A DNA stretch of 64,000 bases from Glycine soja (GCF_004193775.1 NC_041004.1:2866718-2930717), one strand, 5' to 3'; counted from the stretch's first letter, positions 10,687 to 20,914 are shown. Numbers and translations: made by a program. Notes: a model not told the origin generated them from the sequence alone.

Positions 10687-11850
10687 CTAAGGTTCAGCGG
10701 GGGGTGGTACTTATCATCTCAGAATTGAAGCTATTTGGATAGTTTTGAAGACAAGTTAATTATTATATGATCATACGCCAACTTTTTGTTGCATCCATTT
10801 AATGTTTTACATTGCTTGGAGAATATAATATAAGGCATTGGTTGTAGGGAGAGATTGTTGTTCTAGGTTTCCCCATTTTCTTTTTTTTTAATATTTTATT
10901 GTGAGGAGAGTTCAATCCTATTTATAATCCAATTTCGTGCTTCCATTAATGAAAACACATCCCGGTTATTTCTTCTTACTATAATTTTTTTTTTTTGTTT
11001 AAATATCAAACAGTTTACAATTATCCAATAGAGATTCAATCACTTTTTTCATGACTTTAAGGTGTGTTATGCACTCTATTACACATGTTTTAACATCATA
11101 TTTTATTCTGACATTTAGTAAAAATTGTTGGCAACATTTAAAATATGTTGTCAAATATGAACAAATGTTACTAATTTTTATCAAATGTTGTGGTATAACT
11201 CATATGGGTTATACACAACATTTGATAAAATATCACGAAAAAAATATTAATAACCTTTATTCATGTTCAATAATATTTTTGAAATGTTATGAAAAGTTTT
11301 TAACAAATTTTTTTACTGAAGTGTTAGGCCAAAAAATGTTGTTAAAGATCACATGTGAATTAGTGACAATTGCTTAAGCAAGATGTTGAATGTGATTAGT
11401 TCATAGAACAAATTGTCAAAGGCTTGCATGCCTTAGACATTTGAGAAGTTATTTTTTATTAGATTTGATGCAAAGAGTACTCTCTTACTACAGTCAACAA
11501 GTTTAACGTTAGAAGAATGACATTAAACTTGTTGACCGCAGGATGTGAATACTCTTTTGTTTTGAAGTAATATACGTCTTCCTTGAATTGTTTCAAATCT
11601 AACCAAAAATAACTTACTAATAACTTAAAGTATGTTTGCATCGAACAACTTTTTCTATTAACTCATTGCATTCAACATCTTGCTTAAGCAATTGCAAGGA
11701 ACACCTTAAAGCCATGAAGAAAGCGTGCTTGAATCTCAATTGATAACCATATATAAACAACTTGATATAACACAAAAATGTGAAAGTAAAAAGTATTGTA
11801 ACAGGATGTGTTTTCAGAAGCACAAAATTGGATTGTACTTGATTTATAAA
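10687..11850. repeat. invertase-derived foldback 2
   Basis: Same layout as foldback 1: flank block (10687-10920), left arm (about 10920-11071 and 11366-11505), nested MITE, right arm (about 11510-11850). The minus-strand right arm encodes FFMALRCSLQLLKQD and NKFNV invertase motifs with frame breaks. The outer arms read AATCCAATTT(C/T)GTGCTTCC and its inverse. Confidence 0.8.
11072..11365. mobile_element. CACTA-like MITE in foldback 2
   Basis: Same element and same insertion site as 3267-3588, with a slightly altered start (CACTCTATTACACATG) and internal deletions; it ends CACATGTGAATTAGTG. Sharing the site shows that the foldbacks at 3 kb and 11 kb are copies of one interrupted ancestor. Confidence 0.7.
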
Positions 11851-12621
11851 TAGGACTAAAACGATAATATTTTCCTATTACTAATTCCTCATTACATTAT
11901 CTATAAGCAATATAACATAATAAATGAATGCAACATTCTGGAATCTGATCATAATTAACTTTCTCACCAAAACTATCTTAACTAGAATTTGTGCTAATTA
12001 ACCATGAAAATATAACCAAGGATTAAAGGCTCATAGCTTCTCAAAGTATGCAAGACAGTTATTCAAAATTAAAAAAAAATGTAACACCAAATATTTAAAG
12101 AAAATGTTTATTTTAAAGTCATAAGAACACTAGGTGTGTGTTTGATTAGTCTGGTTATACTCGACAAGTCATTTCAGATGATTTTTAGTTTTTTTTATTA
12201 TTTGAATAAGTTTATTTAATGGTTCAATAAACAAGTTGTTTTGTTAAATAACTTCTAGTTTAATATTCTCTCTCTTTTTTTTTTGTTACCTACAGTTCAA
12301 TACTCTTATTTTCCTTGGTTAGGCAAATGAACGTCGTGTACATGGATTCATGCATATCTAGGTCCAGCAGGGACACATTTGATAAAACTTTTCTAATTAA
12401 ATTGTGTGGAAAAAAAAAACGTGTGTTACACTATTTATGCATCATTAGATATTTGCTAACATCAAGAATCTTTTGTAACTAAAATATGTTCCAAGTTATA
12501 TGAATGCTTCTTTCTTTAAAAATTTATCAATTAACTCAGAGAAAAAATTGTACTAGTAGCAAATGGATCTCTAGTTTGAATTTCGATATGATTAATTTGG
12601 GTTTGTTTGCTATGCATGAAG
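11851..12621. repeat. S block, copy 1, and lead-in to DUF1442 fragment A
   Basis: A diverged version of the L block (CATAGCTTCTCAAAGTATGCAAGACAG) that recurs at 19.97-20.78 and 29.21-29.98 kb. From about 12290 a segment with TTCAATACTCTTATTTTCC and GGATTCATGCATATCTAGG follows; it recurs in a related form before each fragment B. No intact gene. Confidence 0.55.
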
Positions 12622-12930
12622 TATGAGAAATTTATGGAATGAGGGGCACAAGAATTTCCTCACGGCTGCATGGTGTGGAAGTAGTGACGAATCCAAGACC
12701 CTAAGTCAGTGGGTGTAAATTATAAAAAATAAAATCAGTGGATTTAATTATATAAATATAAATGAAATAAAATATAAAAATATAAAATTTTATTTATAAA
12801 TTTGATGAATTTTAAAAAATGACGGAGTAGGCTAGCTGTAGGTCCGCCACTGTGTGGAAGGAAAACTTGGTAGTCGATTCATCTGCTCGTTGGGTGCAAC
12901 TCGCAACACAGTTACAAGGTCCATGTAGGG
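12622..12930 (+). pseudogene. DUF1442 exon 2 fragment A, copy 1
   Basis: After an AAG acceptor-like site, (T)ATGAGAAATTTATGGAATGAGG, CACGGCTGCATGG and CTCGCAACACAGTTACAAGG align with the beginning of exon 2 of the intact DUF1442 gene (reverse complement of 49200-49050, encoding CEKFKE, AAGWN and ARNTGAR). Stop codons and indels destroy the frame, and the fragment ends at the GGTTC-rich repeat. Orientation is opposite to the intact gene. It is interrupted by a 170-bp MITE. Confidence 0.75.
12682..12851. mobile_element. 170-bp Mutator-like MITE in fragment A1
   Basis: Begins TAGTGACGAATCC and ends GGTCCGCCACT, an imperfect terminal inverted repeat, flanked by a perfect 9-bp duplication GTGTGGAAG (12673-12681 and 12852-12860). 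Copy 2 at 20.84 kb has a single uninterrupted GTGTGGAAG, the empty site. Confidence 0.85.
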
Positions 12931-13310
12931 GTATGTATAAACTACATCAGTCAAAAAACGTAACTTAATCGAATTGATTTTGAACTGTTTGAAAATGGTA
13001 TGATTTTATATTCAAATAGTCAAATTAATTTAGAAACAGGTTCAAAATTGAACTAATTTTAAAAAACTGGTTCTGAATTGAACTAATTTTTAAGTCATTT
13101 TAAGTTGGTTCAAGAGTCGAATCAGTTTCGAACTAATTTTTGAATTATTTTTTTCAAATAAAAAATAATATTAAAATGAAAACCAATTCGATTAATAGAA
13201 TTGATTTTATAGAAACAATTTGATTAACATAGCTCGTTTTATAAGATAATACACTTATTTTTTCTTGAACTAGTTGGAAAAAAAATCAATTCGATTTAAA
13301 GGTTCTTAAT
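12931..13310. repeat. GGTTC/GAACT-rich interspersed repeat, copy 1
   Basis: A run of short GGTTCAAAATTGAACTAATTTT-like phrases in alternating orientation, typical of a small interspersed element. It recurs at 20.92-21.33 and 30.13-30.53 kb in the same place between fragment A and antisense exon 1. Confidence 0.65.
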
Positions 13311-13369
13311 GATTTTAGTGTGTCGAAGTAGGCTTTCAAGGAATTTTATTGAGATCAAACGAACTTGTG
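13311..13369 (-). pseudogene. antisense DUF1442 exon 1 remnant, copy 1
   Basis: The minus strand reads CACAAGCTCGTTTGATCT and ends GACACACTAAAATCA, matching exon 1 of the intact gene (ATGAAGCTCGTTTGGTCT...GTTAAATCA). The start codon is lost, there are stops, and the donor GTAAGA has become TTAAGA. To its right, up to about 13480, the similarity continues into the intact gene's 5' region. Confidence 0.7.
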
Positions 13370-13944
13370 GTTTGTGACTCTTTTTCTTTCTCTGTTTTGT
13401 GTGTAGGTCTTAATTTGGATATATATCGTGAAAGGGTGAATAATTAATCAAGGGAGCAATATACAACGGGGTAGAGTACTAGACTTAGTTATAAAATGGA
13501 GCAATATATAACATGGCATTCCTCAAGAAGTGTCAAGTGAGTAGGACGCCGATAGAAGAGCCTGGAGAATTTTCTTGTCGTTTCTTTTTTTTGACAAAGA
13601 TTGCAAGCAGCATAGTTCAATATTCTTATTTTTCATGGTTAGGCAAAAGAACGTCGGGGATGTGGATTCATGCATATCTGGCTCCAGCAGGTACACATGA
13701 TAAAACTTTCTAATTCAATTGTGTGGGAAGAAAAAGAACCTAACGTGTGTGTTACACTAATTATCCATCATTAGTTATATGCTAAGATCAAGAATCTTTC
13801 TTTCATAGATCAAGAATATTTGTAATTAAAATGCTCTTTCAAAATTTATCAATTAATTTAGAGAAAAAAACTGTACTGGTAGGAAATGGATCTCTGGGTT
13901 GAATTTCGATATAATTAATTTGGGATGGTTTGTTATGCATGCAG
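13370..13944. other. linker before fragment B1
   Basis: The first 110 bp resemble the DUF1442 5' UTR region (TCTTAATTTGGATATATATCGTG against 49731-49752). 13600-13715 contains TTCAATATTCTTATTTTTCATGG and GGATTCATGCATATCTGGC, shared with the other two copies. No supported gene; a 66-residue frame at 13513-13713 is not conserved as a frame. Confidence 0.5.
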
Positions 13945-14294
13945 CATGAGAAATTTAAGGAATGAGGGACAGAAGAATTTCCTCACGGCTGAATGGTGTG
14001 AAAAGAAAAGTTCGTAATCGATTCATGGTCCTTGGGTGCAAATCGCAACACGGTTACAAGGTACGTATCACGGCCTTGATCATTGTGTTCATGGATTTTA
14101 TGGTGATGAATTGCTAGGGTTCTGAGGGTGGCCAAGGTGAGTCCAAGAGGGTTAGTCTTGGCATGCAAGGCAGAGAAACTATTCTTGAGAGGGGTGTGCG
14201 TGAGGTGAAGCAAGAAACATTAACTGATTCTGAGGGTCCTAGCCGTTGAATCAATAACATAGATCAAGAATTAGAAGAAGATCACTTTTTCTAG
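13945..14294 (+). pseudogene. DUF1442 exon 2 fragment B, copy 1
   Basis: Begins after a GCAG acceptor with CATGAGAAATTTAAGG and aligns with exon 2 of the intact gene to TACAAGGTACG. It then jumps about 100 bp to the segment encoding VVDCKRKEFARVLRVAKV (GAATTGCTAGGGTTCTGAGG), the LACKNAWQRN region and the C-terminal PSRWI..IDQ..EEH..F segment (CCTAGCCGTTGAATC). The Trp of PSRWIK is now a stop, and other stops and deletions occur. A clear non-functional copy in the orientation opposite to the intact gene. Confidence 0.8.
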
Positions 14295-14789
14295 AGGGAT
14301 TCATTTTGATTAGACTATTGACCCCAATGAGAAAAATTAAAAGAAGAGAGACAAAATAATTGATGTGATAAATATATGATTTGACAAAAATTGAAGAGGG
14401 ATAGAGAGAAAAATGGAATAAAAGTGAGATAGATGAGAAGACAGAGTTTTACCATGTTTCTGGAGGGACTTGGCAAGGATGACATGATGCTTGAAAACTA
14501 AGTCCAAAGAATTGTCCAGGGTTTTTGAAGTCATAAGAACCCTAGGCTGTGTCTTTTTTTCTATTTTTAGTTGATCTTTTCTTATATTGTGTTGATCAGC
14601 TCCAGCAAATTTCTTTAGATATTAATACTCTGTCTCTCTCTCTCTTCTTCGCCTTTAGTAAGGATCTCTTCTCTCAATTGCTCCCTCAATAACCCTCACA
14701 TGATATCCATATCGCGACCCAGAAACTGAAGATAACTAGAGCCACAGATCGAGAGAAAGAGGACACATACACCATCAAGAAACAACTTT
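14295..14789. repeat. array block with conserved minus-strand ORF, copy 1
   Basis: Recurs at 22.31-22.60 and 31.49-31.77 kb. It includes a 65-residue minus-strand frame (14337-14534, starting MTSKTLDNSLDLVF). The three copies of the frame are nearly identical, but so is the surrounding DNA. A TCTC run at about 14632-14645. Confidence 0.45.
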
Positions 14790-15248
14790 GAAAAGCCTAG
14801 ATGGACACCGTCAAAAGTCAAATCAGTAAGAACATTTAACTTCTCAAGGAACCATCTTTCTTTTCTTCTCTGTATGGTTCTTGATGTTACTTAGGGTGTT
14901 TAATTACTGATATGATGTTGTCCTTGTAAGCCTAAAGAAACAATTGGTATACATTTTAATTAATCATTTTTATGGCGTTACTTTTTCTTTCTCTTTTGCT
15001 CTATTGTTTACTATTGTTTCACTTGATTAATTTTTGTCTGAAGTGAGATGTAGTGTGTATAATCCCAGATGATAGATGGAGGTGTTGACGCCAAAAGGGT
15101 GGTGGCAGCAGAGGAGGTGGAGACGGCGGTGTCGCGGCTTCATTACTATGGTTTAATCAATGTTCTTGTTTCTTGTCGGAAGGGTTTGAACTTTGGATAT
15201 TGCATACACAGAGAGGAGTGGTGCGGCAGATCAAGAATCAGGTAAATG
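14790..15248 (+). pseudogene. DUF1442 fragment C, copy 1 (exon 1 remnant, intron, deleted exon 2)
   Basis: 14790-14825 resembles the end of exon 1 (GCCTAGATGGACACCGTC, then AAATCA followed by the donor GTAAGA). An intron of about 240 bp ends CCCAG at 15068. Exon 2 text follows: GGAGGTGTTGACGCC and GGTGTCGCGGCTTCATTAC correspond to the segment encoding MGVSPPPEVV and AVARL; then GGAAGGGTTTGAAC and GATATTGCATACA correspond to GKGLDIAYIG, and it ends near GATCAAGAATCAGG. The intervening 250 bp of exon 2 are missing. Confidence 0.7.
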
Positions 15249-15477
15249 ACTTGAATCTAACTTTAATTATTAATTATCATATGAGTTAAAGATTATGAAT
15301 TTCTTAACCAAGTCTAGGACTATCTTAGCTTTTTATACTGTATTCTCAAGCTATATTTGTTTCTTTTTATATATGACCATGGGGAGACTTAAAAGTGTCA
15401 AATGCTTACGAAGGGAGAAGACCCTGTTGAATTGAGGAGATCACGTAAACTTCTCTCAGGTATACACTACACACATT
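15249..15477. other. array linker
   Basis: Contains ACCATGGGGAGACTTA and GTATACACTACACACATTG, repeated at 19.62-19.76, 24.30-24.49 and 36.30-36.49 kb. No gene recognised. Confidence 0.4.
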
Positions 15478-15757
15478 GTAATCTATAAGTTTTGCACTTA
15501 TGCTTTGTTTATTGCATGCATGCTCAAAACGATGTAATCTATAAGTTTTGCACTTATGCTTTGTTTATTGCAAGCATGCTCAAAACGATGTAATCTATAA
15601 GTTTTGCACTTATGCTTTGTTTATTGCAAGCATGCTCAAAACGATGTAATCTATAAGTTTTGCACTTATGCTTTGTTTATTGCATGCATGCTCAAAACGA
15701 TGTAATCTATAAGTTTTGCACTTATGCTTTGTTTATTGCATGCATGCTCAAAACGAT
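15478..15757. repeat. 56-bp tandem repeat, five copies
   Basis: The unit GTAATCTATAAG...TTATTGCATGCATGCTCAAAACGAT repeats at starts 15478, 15534, 15590, 15646 and 15702, almost without change (GCATGC alternates with GCAAGC). A single unit occurs at about 19239-19298, so the expansion is local to this copy. Confidence 0.95.
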
Positions 15758-16072
15758 GTATGGTTTTTGATGTTAATTGCATACTGATATGACGTTGTCC
15801 ATGTAAGCTTTTAAAGCTGTGCGTGTACATTAAGCCCAAAGAAACAATCGGTATACATTTTAATTAATAATAGATATAGATCCTAAAAATCAAATGTGGT
15901 TTTTTATGTCTGTGAAATTTAGATTGAATCTAACACAAAAATAGCATTGACCAGAGATTAAGAAAGTAAACTGAAACTAATAATTTTTGCAAGTTAAAGG
16001 GTTACCTAGTTCCTTAGACATCCTAATTATAGGAATTGGCATTAGATCATTGGTGCCTCTTGAAGTTGAGGG
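15758..16072. other. array linker
   Basis: Carries GTCCATGTAAGCTTTTAAAG and ACATTAAGCCCAAAGAAAC, shared with 19.33, 23.91, 34.32 and 35.92 kb. The first phrase is itself a relic of antisense exon 1. No gene. Confidence 0.45.
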
Positions 16073-16133
16073 TGCTTAGTGATTAAACAGTGTCCATGTA
16101 AGCTTTTAAGGACTGTTTCTGGAGACAAAGCTT
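16073..16133 (-). pseudogene. antisense DUF1442 exon 1 remnant, second type, copy 1
   Basis: The minus strand reads AAGCTTTGTCTCCAGAAAC, then TTAAAAGCTTACATGGACAC, matching exon 1 residues KL.WSPE..LKAYMDT. The start codon and donor are altered. It lies directly beside a copy of the DUF1442 upstream region in the same relative orientation as at the intact gene. Confidence 0.65.
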
Positions 16134-16605
16134 AACAGTGTAAGTGTCTCTTTTCTCTCTTTCTATGTGTGTGTTAGAATGTGGATATTATGTCAGGTAT
16201 ATCAGTTGGTAATGTTGTTCTAATGAATGATTATGGATATATATAAGCGCTTTGAGAGGCATTGACTTTAATTTGGCTCACTCAATTTGGACGTATTTTT
16301 TTATCTTTGAAAATAATTAATTTACATCTAACTTATGTTTTATTACTGATTTGTTAGTTGTTGTCCAGAGTATCTTCAGTGTCCAGAGACTATCCTATAA
16401 CTGATTTCTTTTCATAATTTTTTTGTTGTTTTTATTCTTGCCTATGTTATAAAAATTGTTATTAAAAAATGTACCTAAGAGTATTATTACACTAATTGAT
16501 GAAATTAACTGAAGATGATTAATTCAATATCCTTCTCTGTCTTCACTTCTTATTTAATTTTATTCCATATAGTACTTATGCATATTGTGCAGACATCACA
16601 GTTTA
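16134..16605 (-). promoter_or_regulatory. copy of the DUF1442 upstream region, 1
   Basis: GGATATATATAAGC, GAGGCATTGACTTTAATTTG, CAATTTGGACGT, then AATTGTTATTAAAA, ATTACACTAATTGATGAAATTA and TATGCATATTGTGCAGAC match 49855-49945 and 50210-50390 beside the intact gene. Further copies lie at 22.60-22.97, 31.77-32.11 and 34.66-35.11 kb. The TATA-like TATATATA is retained on the minus strand. Confidence 0.65.
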
Positions 16606-17058
16606 TTAAAAATATATTTCTGTGTAAAACAAAAATTTAAGAAGCCATGGTTGAAGCATCATATTCAAATTCGTGAAGTAAGTAGAGAGGAAACAAGGTT
16701 CTGAAAACAAAAATATGTTGTTATGCTTTTCCTCTGTTCTCTGATAACGGAAAGTTTTGTGCTTCCTTGCCTTCAATTGGTTTTGCTTTTCAGTTTGGTA
16801 TACTAACAGTAAACGTATGGCATGTTTTGTGGGAGAAAACTCATTTTTCACATAACCATATGCCTTGGTGTTTGGAACACTTTGTTTTTGGTTATAAAAG
16901 TTTTGCTTTTTAATAGGCTTGCTTGAAAAAAATTCCAGCTGAGAATGTGTTCTCCTTCTTGGTTTCAATGGACAAGAGGTGGCAGCTGAGACCACAACAT
17001 TCTGGTACGTATCAATTTTAAAGTACATCCCTTGATTCTCTCCCCATGTTTTCTTCAA
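16606..17058 (-). CDS. unrecognised 150-residue ORF
   Basis: Starts MKKTWGENQGMYFK and contains PLKPRRRTHSQLEFFSS, KPIKKQNFYNQKQ and YGYVKNEFSPTKHA. It is basic and polar with no signal peptide or membrane segment, and the last 20 residues become hydrophobic. The block recurs at 22.98-23.43 kb (split in two by a short insertion), 32.11-32.59 kb (broken) and 35.17-35.44 kb (truncated), so only this copy is open throughout. It lies immediately beyond the copied DUF1442 upstream region. I do not recognise the family. It may be an exon of another captured gene, an open frame kept by chance, or a real small gene; expression data would decide. Confidence 0.25.
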   Translation of the reverse strand: MKKTWGENQGMYFKIDTYQNVVVSAATSCPLKPRRRTHSQLEFFSSKPIKKQNFYNQKQSVPNTKAYGYVKNEFSPTKHAIRLLLVYQTEKQNQLKARKHKTFRYQRTEEKHNNIFLFSEPCFLSTYFTNLNMMLQPWLLKFLFYTEIYF

Positions 17059-17644
17059 TCATGGTATTAATTTAATTCCCATCTTTGCATTCTACTGCTA
17101 ATGAGGCACCTGAACATGACAGAACAATCTGTGAGCAGCATCAGAAAGGTCTCAACTTTTGCACAATCATCTGTTAATGTGATTGCTATTAATTATTTAT
17201 ATGGCTATGCTAGATAAATAATTGGATTTTGAAAAAAATATGTTAATAAAAATCTTATCATGGATAAAGATATCTTATCATGCACAAAACGGAAAGTTTT
17301 GTGCTTCCTTGCATGTGTATATATGGTTATGCAACAAAGTAATTGATATACTTATTAAATATGTTAGATTTTACAAAAAAGATTCTTACCAAATATCCAA
17401 CGATATGAAGGATATGGATGTCTCCATTGAATTTGTATATGAATTATTCACTAGGGTTTTTTGAGGAAGCGTGGTGCTACCATCTGAGAAGCTATTTGGA
17501 TAGTTTTGAAGAGAAAGTTAGTTACAATCAGATGTCCACTTGTTGTTGCATTCATTTATTGTTTTACATTGCTTAGAGAATATGTAAGGCACTCGTTGTA
17601 TGAAAAGATTCTTGTTCTAGTATAAAATTGTGGAGAGTTCAATC
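17059..17644. other. array linker and foldback flank
   Basis: 17101-17230 (GAGGCACCTGAACATGACAG, CATCAGAAAG) recurs at 23.47, 32.63 and 35.45 kb. 17240-17640 is the block left of the foldback: a short frame with YELFTRVF, then GAAGCTATTTGGATAG. No gene recognised. Confidence 0.45.
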
Positions 17645-17945
17645 CTATTTATAAATCAACAGTAATCCAATTTTGTGCTTCCATTAATTAAAACACATTA
17701 AGTTCAGTATTTAAAATAGCAAGTTGTTTACAGTTATCCAATTGAGATTCAACCACTTTTCTATGTGGCTTTAAGGTGTGTTTGAATGGAACACCTTAAA
17801 TCCATGAAGAAAAGTGTTTGAATCTCAATTAGATAACCATAGACAACTTGATATGACATGAAAATATGAAAATAAGAAGTATTGAAACGGTATGTGTTTT
17901 TCGAAACACAAAATTAGATTTTTCTTGATTTATAAATTGGATTGA
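17645..17945. repeat. invertase-derived foldback 3 (short form)
   Basis: The left arm (17645-17780) contains TATCCAATTGAGATTCAACC, encoding the YPIEIQ invertase motif, and ends TTTAAGGTGTG. After nine bases the right arm begins AACACCTTAAA and mirrors it to 17945. Only the first 20 or so residues of the invertase piece remain, and the nested CACTA-like MITE is absent. Confidence 0.8.
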
Positions 17946-18620
17946 TTTTTCACAATAATAATCTAAGAAAATGGAGAAAGCTAGAAATAAAACAATAATT
18001 TTTTCCTATGGCTAATGTGTTTATATATTATCTAAGTAAATATAAAACAATAAATGATTGCAACAAGATGTTGGCATCTAATAAAAATTAACTTTCTCAT
18101 CAAAACTATCCAAATGATAATTTGTGCTAACCATGAAAATATAACTGAGGATTAATGTCTCATGGCTTCTCAGAGTATGCAAGGCAGTGATTCAAAATTA
18201 AAAAAGATGGAACGCCAAATATTTACAAAAGATGTTTATTTTGAAGTCATAAGAACATTAGGTGTGTGCTTAGTTCGGCTATGTTGGACAAGTTGTTTCA
18301 ATTAGTTTTTAATTTTTTTATTAGCTGAAAAAACTTGTTAGTTGTTCAGTAAACAAGTATTTTTACGTAACTTTTATCGTTCTTTAAAATGCTACTTGAA
18401 ATAGTATTTTTTTTAAATATTAGTGCTTCCAAAGCTTCTAATTTTTTTAATTTTATTATAATTTTATCCTTCAAATATTAATTCAATTTCTTTATTATCT
18501 TTTTTAAATATTCCCATATAAAATCCAATTTTTGAATTCATCAAGATTAAGAAAAGTGATTAATTTAATTAATAACAATAAACTTATCTTAAATTTATAA
18601 TTTCTTTTCAAAACTATCAT
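17946..18620. repeat. L block, copy 2
   Basis: As 10027-10686. A short frame starts with ATG at 18163-18165 (ASQSMQGSDSKLKKMER...) and stops within the AT-rich repeat. Not recognised as a gene. Confidence 0.5.
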
Positions 18621-19238
18621 TGTAGTTAATGTTTCTTTCTGTTTGACAATACATTCTCTCTCTTCTTTGAATTAGGGGTATTTTTAATTTAGTCTAAAAA
18701 TAATTAATGCAAGGCACATTATAATTTGTGTCTTGTAAAAAAGAATAAATATCATTTTAAACTTGGATCTCATAGATAGAAACAAAAGGAGTATGTCATT
18801 TTTTTCATTTTTTATTTTCCAGATACTTTAATAAGTGATTTTATTAAATATTTATAATTTAATAAGCTAACTTTAAAAAAATTTATTTTTAGCTTATTAG
18901 CTTCTGGTTAGTTTTCCAACTTGCTCTCTTTGGAGCTTCTTACTAACTTTTATTTCTCATTAATAAAAATTTATTTCACATTTTAAAGAAAATAATAAAT
19001 GATAATTTCACTGTTTTTAAAAAATCCTAAAAACATAAAAAAAAACTAAAATAATAATTTCTATTAATTTATTGAAAATAGAAACAGATAATAAAATCGT
19101 AAACCTGAAACTATTAATATGTGTGTGTGTCAATTTCAGCTTTATATATATTATATATCTCATATCTGGGATGACTAAGGAAAATGGGAAAGAGACATAC
19201 ATAATTAAATACCGACGGTGGGTGTTTTTATAAAACGA
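18621..19238. other. AT-rich spacer
   Basis: Contains AGCTTATTAGCTTCTGG and related phrases typical of an AT-rich legume interspersed repeat. TGTGTGTG at 19120. No gene. Confidence 0.4.
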
Positions 19239-19476
19239 TGTAATCTATAAGTTTTGCACTTATGCTTTGTTTATTTCTTGCATGCTCAAAACGATGTATG
19301 GTTCTTGATGTTAATTACATATTGATATGCCGTTGTCCATGTAAGCTTTTAAAGCTGTACGTGTACATTAAGCCCAAAGAAACGTTTTAATTAATAATTT
19401 TTATGGTAATAGAGTTTTTGTTACTTTTTCTTTCTCTTTTGGTCTATTGTTTAACTTGATGTTGCTAATTAATGCT
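19239..19476. other. array linker with one 56-bp unit
   Basis: One copy of the 56-bp unit, then DUF1442 intron-like sequence (GTTCTTGATGTTAAT, TACTTTTTCTTTCTCTTTTGG). Confidence 0.5.
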
Positions 19477-19572
19477 AACATAGAGAGGAGTGGTACAACA
19501 TGCAGCATCAACTACTTGAGAGGGTCCCGTCCTAGCCGTTGGATCAAGAATCAGGAGAATAGTACCTTCTGA
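19477..19572 (+). pseudogene. DUF1442 C-terminal fragment D
   Basis: An uninterrupted frame encodes NIERSGTTC, then GSRPSRWIKNQENSTF and a stop. It aligns with the end of the intact protein (YIGSSRSGVS ... RPSRWIKHIDQQSGEEHLF), with the Pro-rich linker shortened. It keeps the SRWIK motif that fragment B has lost, so it derives from a different or less decayed donor. No upstream exon is attached. Confidence 0.7.
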
Positions 19573-19776
19573 GAGTAATTTATTTTGTTTATATATGCTG
19601 CTATTATATATGTATATAGGACTATCTTAGGTTTATATATTCTCAAGCTATATATGTTTCTTTTTATATATGATCATGGGGAGGCTTAGGAGTGTCAAAT
19701 ACGTACGTAGGAAGAAGAGCCTGTTTTATTGAGGAGACCACGTAAACTTTTCACAGATATACACTACACCACACAC
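19573..19776. other. array linker
   Basis: Matches 15310-15480 (ATCATGGGGAGGCTTAGG, GATATACACTACACC). It ends abruptly at the foldback arm at 19777. Confidence 0.45.
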
Positions 19777-19965
19777 TGCATTCAACATCTTGCTTAAGCA
19801 ATTGCAAGAAACACCTTAAAGCCATGAAGAAAATGTGCTTGAATCTCAATTGATAACCATATATAAACAACTTGATATGACATAAAAATGTGAAAGTAAA
19901 AAGTATTGAAACAGGATGTGTTTTCGGAAGCACAAAATTGAATTGTACTTGATTTATAAATAGGA
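19777..19965 (-). pseudogene. invertase fragment, right arm only (foldback 4)
   Basis: The minus strand encodes FKHIFFMALRCFLQLLKQD of the invertase piece. The left arm and hairpin centre are missing; the sequence joins array linker DNA instead. The outer end keeps GATGTGTTTTC. Confidence 0.75.
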
Positions 19966-20784
19966 CTAAAACAATAATGTTTTCCTATTACTATTTCCTC
20001 ATTACGTTATCTATAAGCAATATAAGACAATAAATGAATGCAACATTCTGGGATAAGCAATATAAGACAATAAATGAATGCAACATTCTGGGATCTGATG
20101 ATAATTAACTTTCTCACCAAAACTATCTTAACTAGAATTTGTGCTAATTAACCATGAAAATATAACCAAGGCTTAAAGGCTCATAGCTTTTCATAGTATG
20201 CAAGGCAGTTATTCAAAATTAAAAAAAAAATGTAACACCAAATATTTAAATAAAATGTTTATTTTAAAGTCATAAGAACACTAGGCGTGTGTTTAATTAG
20301 TCTGATTATACTCGACATGTCATTTCAGATGATTTTTGATTTTTTTATTATCTGAATAAGTTTATTTAATGGTTCAATAAACAAATTTTTTTGTTAAATA
20401 ACTTCTAGTTTAATATTCTCTCTTTTTTTTGTTACCTAAAGTTCAATACTCTTATTTTCCTGGGTTAGGCAAATGAACGCCGTGTACATGGATTCATGCA
20501 TATCTATGTCCAGTAGGGACACATGATAAAACTTTTCTAATTAAATTGTGTGAAAAAAACGTGTGTTACACTAATTATGCATCATTAGTTATATGCTAAG
20601 ATCAAGAATCTTTCTTTCATAGATCAAGAATCTTTTGTAACTAAAATATGTTCGAAGATTATATGAATGCTTCTTTCTTTAAAAATTTATCAATTAACTC
20701 GGAGAAAAAATTGTACTAGTAGCAAATGGATCTCTAGTTCGAATTTCGATATGATTAATTTGGGTTTGTGTGCTATGCATGAAG
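19966..20784. repeat. S block, copy 2
   Basis: As 11851-12621. A tandem duplication of about 37-43 bp (ATAAGCAATATAAGACAATA...CATTCTGGG), unique to this copy, lies at about 20018-20098. Confidence 0.55.
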
Positions 20785-20914
20785 TATGAGAAATTTAAGG
20801 AATGAGGGGCACAAGAATTTCCTCACGGCTGCATGGTGTGGAAGGAAAACTTGGTAGTCGATTCATCTGCTCGTTGGGTGCAACTCGCAACACAGTTACA
20901 AGGTCCATGTAGGG
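20785..20914 (+). pseudogene. DUF1442 exon 2 fragment A, copy 2
   Basis: Same alignment as 12622-12930 but without the 170-bp MITE: GCATGGTGTGGAAGGAAAAC is continuous. Stops and indels as in copy 1. Confidence 0.75.

Noticed and set aside
14337..14534. 65-residue minus-strand ORF kept in three copies (also 22351 and 31528)
   Set aside because: The surrounding DNA is equally conserved because the copies are recent; no family recognised and no sign of coding constraint.
15478..15757. Regular 56-bp repeats as a CRISPR array
   Set aside because: Head-to-tail with no spacers, in a plant nuclear genome.
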